Origin: Nioella sediminis
GTDB lineage: Bacteria; Pseudomonadota; Alphaproteobacteria; Rhodobacterales; Rhodobacteraceae
Reading direction: 5' to 3'
NCBI RefSeq assembly: GCF_001879695.1
Contig: NZ_MNBL01000105.1
Span: 1 to 45,994 of the forward strand
DNA: 45,994 nt
Shown here: positions 40,782 to 45,994 of the stretch, one piece after another
Layout: each line of letters starts with the position of its first letter
Position numbering within the stretch: position 1 is the stretch's first letter
Translations under genes and position numbers: made by a program
Notes under the pieces: generated by a model
Seen by the model: only the letters and a program-made list of their open reading frames with translations
Databases searched by the model: none
Told to the model about the DNA's origin: nothing

Positions 40782-41852
40782 TTACTGGTCGAAATCCACG
40801 ACCACGCGGTCGGTGACGGGGAAAGACTGGCAGGACAGCACATAGCCCTTGGCCACCTCGTAATCCTCCAGCGCGTGATTGGCGACCATCTCGACCTCGC
40901 CTTCCAGCACCCGGCAGCGGCAGGTCGAACAGACCCCCGCCTTGCAGGCATAGGGCGCGTCCATGGCGTTTTCCAGCGCCGCGTCCAGCACGCTGATATC
41001 CTTGCCCACGGTCAGCGACCGGGTGGAGCCATCGAGCGTCACCGACAGGGCTGCCTGATTGGCGGCACTTCCCGCGTCCTTCGACACGACCCGCCGCGCC
41101 AGCCGCCCCGGTTGGGCCGAGGCAAAAAGCTCGAACTTGATCTGCGCATCGTCCAGCCCATGCGCCCGCAGCGCCTTGGCGATGCCCAGCATCATCGGTT
41201 CCGGCCCGCAGATGAAAGCGATGTCGACGCTGTCGATATCCACCCAGCCCGTCCTCACAAGCTGCGCGACCTTTTCTTCGGTCACGAGGCCGGTAAAGAG
41301 GTCAATCTCCTGCGCGTCGGTTTCCAGCACGTGGATCACGTTGAACCGGCCCATATGCTCGTTCTTCAGATCCTCCAGCTCCTCGCGGAACATGATCGTG
41401 TTCACGCCCTTGTTGGCGTAGACCAGCGTGAAGCTCGACCTTGGTTCCGTGGCCAGCGCGGTCTTGATGATCGAGAGCACCGGGGTAATCCCCGACCCGC
41501 CCGCGAAGCCCAGGTAATGGCGCGCCTGAGATGCATCCAGCGTTGTGTGGAAGCCCCCCATGGGCGGCATCGCCTCAAGCGTGTCACCGACCTTCAGCTC
41601 TTCATTGGCCCAGGTGGAAAACGCCCCGCCATCGACGCGCTTGATCCCCACTTGCAGGATGCCCTCCTGCCTCCCTGCGCAGATCGAATAGGACCGGCGC
41701 AGCTCCTCCCCTTCGAACTCGTGACGGAAGGTCAGATACTGCCCCTGAATGAAGTCGAACGCCTCGGCGTCCTCCGGTTTCAGGGTCACGACAACGGCGT
41801 CGCGGATCGTCTTGTGGATGTCAGTGACGGTGAGCTCGTGAAAGCGCGCCAT
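40782..41852 (-). CDS. paaE: PaaE: phenylacetyl-CoA epoxidase reductase subunit
   Basis: The product has 356 residues. The N-terminal ferredoxin-reductase part binds FAD (RRSYSICAG, Arg53-Ser56) and NADPH (GFAGGSGITPVLSIIK). The C-terminal plant-type [2Fe-2S] domain has ligands Cys303, Cys308, Cys311 and Cys341 (YACKAGVCSTC and LSCQS). It carries electrons from NADPH to the diiron centre of PaaA. It lies 12 bases after paaD. Confidence 0.95.
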   Translation of the reverse strand: MARFHELTVTDIHKTIRDAVVVTLKPEDAEAFDFIQGQYLTFRHEFEGEELRRSYSICAGRQEGILQVGIKRVDGGAFSTWANEELKVGDTLEAMPPMGGFHTTLDASQARHYLGFAGGSGITPVLSIIKTALATEPRSSFTLVYANKGVNTIMFREELEDLKNEHMGRFNVIHVLETDAQEIDLFTGLVTEEKVAQLVRTGWVDIDSVDIAFICGPEPMMLGIAKALRAHGLDDAQIKFELFASAQPGRLARRVVSKDAGSAANQAALSVTLDGSTRSLTVGKDISVLDAALENAMDAPYACKAGVCSTCRCRVLEGEVEMVANHALEDYEVAKGYVLSCQSFPVTDRVVVDFDQ

Positions 41853-41864
41853 GGGGCTCCTCCC

Positions 41865-42326
41865 TCATATGCACTTGAAATAGTCGAACGGTTCCAGACA
41901 GTCGCGGCAGCGCCACGTCGCCTTGCACGGGGTCGATCCGAACTGGCTGATCCGTTCCAGGTTGGTGCTTTTGCATTGCGGGCAGCGGCTTGGGCCACCC
42001 GCCGGTTGCGGTGGCGCAATGCCGTAATCTTCCAGCTTGGCGCGTCCCTTCTCGGTCAGCCAATCGGTGGTCCAGGGCGGTGATATCTGGCGCTTCAGCT
42101 CCAGCTTCTCGATGCCATGGCCGCGCAGGGCCGTCTCGATGTCGAGATTGATGATGCTGGTTGCGGGACAGCCGGAATAGGTGGGCGTGACCGACACGAC
42201 CAGTGTCTCGCCCTGCCATTCCACGCCCCGGATGATGCCCAGATCGACCAGAGAGATCACCGGGATCTCGGGGTCGGGCACGGCATCCAGCCACTCCCAG
42301 ACCTGATCGACCGTGGGCTTGTCCAT
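41865..42326 (-). CDS. paaD: PaaD: MIP18-family maturation protein for the epoxidase
   Basis: The product has 153 residues from ATG 42326 (MDKPTVDQVW); a longer frame adds 14 non-conserved residues that overlap paaC. The N-terminal MIP18/DUF59 domain (VPDPEIPVISLVDLGIIR and VTPTYSGCPATSI) is followed by a Cys-rich C-terminus, CPQC and C-x5-CRDC, likely binding zinc or an Fe-S cluster. It is thought to help assemble the Fe-S cluster of PaaE or the diiron site. Confidence 0.92.
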   Translation of the reverse strand: MDKPTVDQVWEWLDAVPDPEIPVISLVDLGIIRGVEWQGETLVVSVTPTYSGCPATSIINLDIETALRGHGIEKLELKRQISPPWTTDWLTEKGRAKLEDYGIAPPQPAGGPSRCPQCKSTNLERISQFGSTPCKATWRCRDCLEPFDYFKCI

Positions 42327-42331
42327 CACGC

Positions 42332-43093
42332 TCACCACGCGGCGCCCGGATAGGCGCGTTGCAGCCACTGCATTGAGGTCAGCAGATGGCCCAGATGTTC
42401 GGTATGCATCCGGCCATTGCGCCCGCCCTTGTGGACATAGCCGCCACCGGGAATGGCCAATGTGGCCTCCGCCAGCACCCGACCGACGATATCGTCGTAT
42501 TCGGCGCGCAATTCGGTGGGGTCAGGGGCGATCCCGGCCTCTGCCAGCAGTTCATCAGCCTTGTCCTTTTCGAACATCTCTCCACAATAGGGATAGAGAT
42601 AGTCCAACGCTGCTTGCATCCGGCTGTGACTTTCCTCGGTTCCATCCCCAAGACCGATCACCGTGTCGCCGGAGCGTTCCAGGTGGTAGGTCACCTCCTT
42701 GTGGGCCTTCTCGGCAATCGCCGCGATCCGCGCGTCAGCAGATCCTTTCAGCCAGTCGGTCATCACGAAGGACCACGCGTCATAGAGAAACTGCCGCATC
42801 AGCGTCTGGCCGAAATCGCCATTGGGCAGCTCCACCATCAGCACATTGCGAAAGTCCCAGGCGTCGCGCAGGAAGGCGAGGTTATCCGCCGTCCGGCCCT
42901 TGCCCTCGACCTCTCCCGCCAGCCCCAGCCACAGCTGAGTCTGCCCGATCATGTCGAGCGCCGTATTGGCCAGCGCGATATCCTCCTCCAACACCGGGGA
43001 ATGGCCGCACCATTCCGATACCCGATGCCCGAGGATCAGCGTATTGTCCCCCATCCGCAGGAGGAATTCGAACAAAGCCTCGTCCCGAGTCAT
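42332..43093 (-). CDS. paaC: PaaC: structural subunit of phenylacetyl-CoA epoxidase
   Basis: The product has 253 residues from ATG 43093 (MTRDEALFEFLLRMGDN), whose first base is the last base of the paaB stop (TGATG). It is a ferritin-like helical bundle related to PaaA: HRVSEWCGHSPVLEEDIALANTALDMIGQTQLWL near the start and AHKEVTYHLERSGDTVIGLGDGTEESHSRMQ later. PaaC lacks a functional diiron site in the family and supports PaaA. Its stop is 5 bases from the paaD start. Confidence 0.94.
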   Translation of the reverse strand: MTRDEALFEFLLRMGDNTLILGHRVSEWCGHSPVLEEDIALANTALDMIGQTQLWLGLAGEVEGKGRTADNLAFLRDAWDFRNVLMVELPNGDFGQTLMRQFLYDAWSFVMTDWLKGSADARIAAIAEKAHKEVTYHLERSGDTVIGLGDGTEESHSRMQAALDYLYPYCGEMFEKDKADELLAEAGIAPDPTELRAEYDDIVGRVLAEATLAIPGGGYVHKGGRNGRMHTEHLGHLLTSMQWLQRAYPGAAW

Positions 43094-43377
43094 CACATAT
43101 GCCCCACTTCGTCGGGAATGTCGTAAAAGGTCGGGTGACGGTAGATCTTGCTCTCCGACGGCTCGAACAGCGGGCCTTTTTCGGACGGCGCACTGGCCGC
43201 GATATGTTTCGCTTCCACCACCCAGATCGACACGCCTTCGTTGCGGCGGGTGTAGACGTCGCGCGCGTTCTTCACCGCCATTTCCGCGTCCGGCGCATGG
43301 AGCGAGCCGACATGCCGGTGGCTCAGCCCATGCTGGCCGCGAATGAAAATCTCCCACAGGGGCCATTCGTTTTTCAT
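43093..43377 (-). CDS. paaB: PaaB: small subunit of phenylacetyl-CoA epoxidase
   Basis: The product has 94 residues, normal length. The family pattern is complete: EWPLWEIFIRGQHGLSHRHVGSLHAPDAEMA, NARDVYTRRNEGVSIWVVEA and the C-terminal FEPSESKIYRHPTFYDIPDEVGHM. It bridges PaaAC dimers in the complex. It follows paaA after 12 bases. Confidence 0.95.
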   Translation of the reverse strand: MKNEWPLWEIFIRGQHGLSHRHVGSLHAPDAEMAVKNARDVYTRRNEGVSIWVVEAKHIAASAPSEKGPLFEPSESKIYRHPTFYDIPDEVGHM

Positions 43378-43389
43378 CTCAGATCCTCC

Positions 43390-44382
43390 TCATTCCGCCG
43401 CAACTTTGCGGGCGGCTTTCTTGCGGGCATGGGCCAGCAGCCCCTCACGCACCCATTCGCCGTCGTCCCAGGCTGCGACGCGATCTTTCATCCGGTCCAC
43501 GTTGCAGGGGCCGTTGCCCTTGATGACATTGAAGAATTCCGGCCAGTCGGGTTCGCTGAAATCGTAATGCCCGCGCGCCTCGTTCCACTTGATATTCGGG
43601 TCCGGCAGGTCGAGCTTCAGGTATTCGATCTGCGGAATGGTCTGGTCCACGAATTGCTGGCGCAGCTCGTCATTGGACTTCACCTTGATCTTCCACGCCA
43701 TCGACTGTTCCGAATGGGTCGATTCCGCGTCCGACGGCCCGAACATCATCAGCGCCGGGAACCACAGCCGGTTCAAGGCATCCTGCGCCTGCCGCTTCTG
43801 CTCCGGCGTGCCGAAGGCCATCGCGCGGATCGCGTCATAGCCCTGCCGCGCGTGAAAGCTTTCTTCCTTGCAGATGCGGATCATGGCGCGGGAATACGGC
43901 CCGTAGGACGTGCGCTGCAACGCCACTTGATTGACGATCGCCGCACCATCGACCAGCCAGCCCACGGCGCCGATATCGGCCCAGTTCAGCGTCGGGTAGT
44001 TGAAGATCGACGAATACTTCATCTTGCCTTCATGAAGCAGCTCGATCAGCTCATCGCGGCTCACGCCAAGCGTCTCGGCCGCGGAATAGAGATACAGCCC
44101 ATGCCCCGCCTCATCCTGCACCTTGGCCAGCAGGATCGCTTTTCGTTCCAGCGTCGGTGCGCGGGTGATCCAGTTGCCCTCGGGCAGTTGCCCCACCACC
44201 TCGGAATGGGCGTGCTGGCCGATCTGGCGGATCAGCGTCCGGCGGTAATCTTCCGGCATCCAGTCGCGCGGTTCGATCTTGATATCGTTGTCAATCTTGT
44301 CCTGAAAGGCACGCTCTTCCTCGGACATCTCCTCGCGCGGTTTGATCCCGTTCGAGGCCGTCTTGATCATCTGTGCATACAT
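43390..44382 (-). CDS. paaA: PaaA: catalytic diiron subunit of phenylacetyl-CoA 1,2-epoxidase
   Basis: The product has 330 residues. Diiron ligands are readable: Glu61 (SEVVGQ), Glu91 and His94 ([11 protein letters not shown]), Glu173 and His176 ([10 protein letters not shown]). The C-terminal segment [26 protein letters not shown] is also typical. With PaaB, PaaC and the reductase PaaE it adds one oxygen atom to the ring of phenylacetyl-CoA, giving the 1,2-epoxide. It lies 15 bases after the thiolase gene. Confidence 0.96.
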   Translation of the reverse strand: MYAQMIKTASNGIKPREEMSEEERAFQDKIDNDIKIEPRDWMPEDYRRTLIRQIGQHAHSEVVGQLPEGNWITRAPTLERKAILLAKVQDEAGHGLYLYSAAETLGVSRDELIELLHEGKMKYSSIFNYPTLNWADIGAVGWLVDGAAIVNQVALQRTSYGPYSRAMIRICKEESFHARQGYDAIRAMAFGTPEQKRQAQDALNRLWFPALMMFGPSDAESTHSEQSMAWKIKVKSNDELRQQFVDQTIPQIEYLKLDLPDPNIKWNEARGHYDFSEPDWPEFFNVIKGNGPCNVDRMKDRVAAWDDGEWVREGLLAHARKKAARKVAAE

Positions 44383-44397
44383 GTCTGAAATCCTCCC

Positions 44398-45600
44398 TCA
44401 GACCCGTTCCAGGATCAGGGCCACGCCCTGTCCCACGCCCACGCACATGGTACACAGCGCATAGCGCCCGCCCGTGCGGTTGAGTTGATAGGCCGCCGTC
44501 AGCACCAACCGCGTGCCCGACATGCCAAGCGGATGGCCAAGCGCGATGGCGCCGCCATTGGGGTTCACATGCGCCGCATCATCCGCTACCCCCAGTTCCC
44601 GCAACGTGGCCAAGCCCTGGCTGGCAAAGGCCTCGTTCAATTCGATCACGTCCATCTGCTCGATTGTCAGCCCCGCCCTGGCCAGCACCTTGCGGGTGGC
44701 CGGCACCGGGCCGATCCCCATCACGCGGGGTTCCACCCCGGCAGCCGCCATCGCGACGACCCGCGCCATTGGCGTCAGCCCGTTGGCCTTGGCCGCCGCC
44801 TCTGATGCCAGCAGCACAGCCGCCGCCCCGTCATTAACGCCCGAGGCATTGCCCGCCGTCACTGTCTTATCCGGGCCATTGACGCCCTTCAGACCCGAGA
44901 GCTTCTCAGCCGTCGTGCCGGGGCGCGGATGTTCGTCCGTGTCGACCACCACAGGATCGCCCTTGCGCTGTGGGATCGTCACCGGGGTGATCTCATCGGC
45001 AAACAGCCCCGCCGCCTGAGCCGCCTCCCACCGGGCCTGAGACCGGGCGGCAAAGGCGTCCTGATCGGCGCGGGCAATGCCATAATCCTCGGCCACGTTA
45101 TCGGCAGTCTCAGGCATCGAATCCGTGCCATAAGCCGCCTGCATCTTCTTGTTCACGAAGCGCCAGCCGATGGTGGTGTCATAGACCGCATTGGCCCGCG
45201 AAAAGGCGCTGGTGGCTTTCGGCATCACGAAGGGCGCGCGGCTCATGCTTTCGACACCACCCGCGATCACCAGGTCATAGTCGCCCGCCTTGATCCCCCG
45301 CGCGGCCATTCCCACGGCATCCATGCCGCTGGCGCACAGCCGGTTCACCGTGGTCCCCGGCACGCTCACCGGCAGCCCGGCCAACAGCGCCGCCATGCGC
45401 GCCACGTTGCGATTGTCCTCACCGGCCTGGTTGGCGTCGCCGTAGATCACGTCGTCAATCGCGCCCCAGTCCACACCGGGATTGCGCGCCATCAAGGCGG
45501 CAATGGGCAGCGCCGCAAGGTCATCGGTGCGGATGGAACTCAGCGCCCCCCCGTAGCGTCCGATTGGCGTTCGCGTGGCGTCGCAGATGAAAGCGTCCAT
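44398..45600 (-). CDS. paaJ: PaaJ/PcaF: 3-oxoadipyl-CoA (3-oxo-5,6-dehydrosuberyl-CoA) thiolase
   Basis: The product has 400 residues. Catalytic residues: Cys89 (NRLCASG), His356 (IALGHPLGMSG) and Cys386 (CTMCVGVGQG). The sequence SGMDAVGMAARGIKAGDYDLVIAGGVESMSRAPFVM is typical of beta-ketoadipyl-CoA thiolases. It cleaves both the C8 and the C6 3-oxo intermediates, giving acetyl-CoA and succinyl-CoA. It is the first gene of the minus-strand paaJABCDE operon; the ribosome site is GGGAGGA, 10 bases before ATG. Confidence 0.95.
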   Translation of the reverse strand: MDAFICDATRTPIGRYGGALSSIRTDDLAALPIAALMARNPGVDWGAIDDVIYGDANQAGEDNRNVARMAALLAGLPVSVPGTTVNRLCASGMDAVGMAARGIKAGDYDLVIAGGVESMSRAPFVMPKATSAFSRANAVYDTTIGWRFVNKKMQAAYGTDSMPETADNVAEDYGIARADQDAFAARSQARWEAAQAAGLFADEITPVTIPQRKGDPVVVDTDEHPRPGTTAEKLSGLKGVNGPDKTVTAGNASGVNDGAAAVLLASEAAAKANGLTPMARVVAMAAAGVEPRVMGIGPVPATRKVLARAGLTIEQMDVIELNEAFASQGLATLRELGVADDAAHVNPNGGAIALGHPLGMSGTRLVLTAAYQLNRTGGRYALCTMCVGVGQGVALILERV

Positions 45601-45627
45601 GTGGCGGAATCCTCCCGAGTGTCGCGC

Positions 45628-45658
45628 AAATAACTGACCGCATGGTCGGGATATGCCG
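45628..45658 (-). promoter_or_regulatory. paaJ operon candidate PaaR operator, site 2
   Basis: GACC-GCAT-GGTC (45636-45647) is a palindrome with perfect 4-base arms, 36-47 bases upstream of the paaJ ATG. Aligned on the minus strand with site 1 (34918-34948) it shares GCATA, CCGA, GGTCA and downstream T/A positions. The likely -10 is TTATTT or GTTATT; a TTGCGG lies upstream. Confidence 0.55.
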
Positions 45659-45780
45659 CAACGCGATTCGTTGCAAGAGAAATGTTACGTCAATCGGTAA
45701 CTATGCGAATATCTCGTAACGCATCCAGCCGAGCCGAGCGAGCGAAAACAGCCCTCCAAAAGACCGACCTCCCTTCTTCG

Positions 45781-45950
45781 TGGCCCAAATACTCCCGCCG
45801 GAGGCATCCGCCCTCGCCACACATCCGGCCACACGACCCGACAGACCACCCTCACCACAGATCCGTGGCAACGCGGCCCGACGAGGCCTCCCGGCGCATG
45901 CCGGGGGGTTGAGAAGGGCCGCTCCCGGGTCGACGCCGAAGGCGGCGAAA
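45781..45950 (+). repeat. Dispersed structured intergenic repeat, copy B
   Basis: A 170-base partner of 24305-24472, in the same orientation. Its two 25-base end blocks (45781-45805 and 45926-45950) are identical to those of copy A. The middle keeps the fold with changed bases: outer stem GCGGCCC/GGGCCGC (45873-45879 with 45916-45922) and inner hairpin CCCGGC-GCAT-GCCGGG (45890-45905), with 10 unpaired bases on each side. Another shared word, CCGTGGCAAC, precedes the outer stem in both copies. Confidence 0.75.
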
Positions 45951-45969
45951 TCGCCGTTTCATATGCACA

Positions 45970-45991
45970 GGGGGGTGTACGGGGGGTGTAC
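45970..45991. repeat. Perfect tandem repeat of 11 bases
   Basis: GGGGGGTGTAC occurs twice in direct succession, followed by AGG at the window edge. It may continue beyond the window or form part of a promoter or operator of the next gene. Confidence 0.6.
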
Positions 45992-45994
45992 AGG

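Larger units (their letters stand above)
45601..45994. other. Intergenic region at the right edge
   Basis: These 394 bases carry the paaJ promoter with the operator, then structured repeat copy B, then a tandem repeat. The open frame 45682-45912 on the plus strand is Arg/Pro/Ser-rich and spans the repeat; I do not call it a gene. Confidence 0.6.

Noticed and set aside
42313-44388. 691-residue plus-strand open frame opposite paaA-paaC
   Set aside because: Antisense shadow without recognisable domains or ribosome site.
45682-45912. 76-residue plus-strand frame before the right edge
   Set aside because: It spans structured repeat copy B and is Arg/Pro/Ser-rich; the equivalent region of copy A has no matching frame that is conserved.
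1-45994. CRISPR array, prophage, insertion sequence or toxin-antitoxin locus
   Set aside because: No regularly spaced repeats, transposase, integrase, phage structural genes or paired small toxin-antitoxin frames were seen in the window.

Overview
The window is high-GC DNA (about 60-68% in most genes) from an alphaproteobacterium, most likely a member of the Rhodobacteraceae (Roseobacter group). This is inferred from gene content: a fused ProW-ProW betaine permease with a GlxA-type regulator, choline sulfatase, a complete aerobic phenylacetate pathway, many ABC importers, and chains of genes joined by ATGA or TGATG overlaps. No database search was possible, so taxonomy and functions rest on recognised motifs and gene order. 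No tRNA, rRNA, CRISPR array, transposase or phage gene was seen.

Layout. 1-2493: 3' part of a fused HyuA/HyuB hydantoinase/oxoprolinase. 2533-6245 (minus): an exported coiled-coil protein with an acidic repeat, and PEP synthase. 6382-7680 (plus): a small unknown protein and a low-GC methyltransferase that looks transferred. 7741-12825 (minus): a glycine betaine/choline-type ABC importer (binding protein, ATPase, double permease) followed by a GlxA/AraC-family regulator. 13004-18196 (minus): a peptide-type ABC importer with a Tat-exported binding protein, divergent from betC (choline sulfatase, 18677-20212). 20395-24295: a kinase-like phosphotransferase and an acyl-CoA dehydrogenase, divergent from two coupled short-chain dehydrogenases; the set resembles a 4-hydroxyacyl-CoA (LvaA/LvaC/LvaD-like) module. 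24507-29599 (minus): a polyamine-type ABC importer whose first permease carries a duplicated periplasmic domain and whose operon includes a DUF1330 gene.

29973-45600 is the phenylacetate catabolic region in three units. The first (minus) encodes an enoyl-CoA hydratase/3-hydroxyacyl-CoA dehydrogenase, PaaZ and the repressor PaaX. The second (plus) encodes PaaG, PaaI, PaaK and a TetR regulator (PaaR-like), followed by an EamA exporter and a LysR regulator. The third (minus) encodes the thiolase PaaJ, the epoxidase/reductase set PaaA-B-C-D-E, and an additional PaaA-like protein. Together these cover activation of phenylacetate to the CoA ester, ring epoxidation, isomerisation to the oxepin, ring opening and beta-oxidation to acetyl-CoA and succinyl-CoA. 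The promoters of the first and third units share a matching palindromic site, a good candidate for the TetR operator.

The most unusual items are: (i) a dispersed intergenic repeat of about 170 bp, present at 24305-24472 and 45781-45950, whose two copies keep the same two-stem fold through compensatory base changes; (ii) the extra PaaA paralogue with a shifted metal-ligand motif; (iii) the tandem-duplicated periplasmic domain in the polyamine-type permease; (iv) the paired paa operators; and (v) the choline sulfatase/peptide-type importer divergon.
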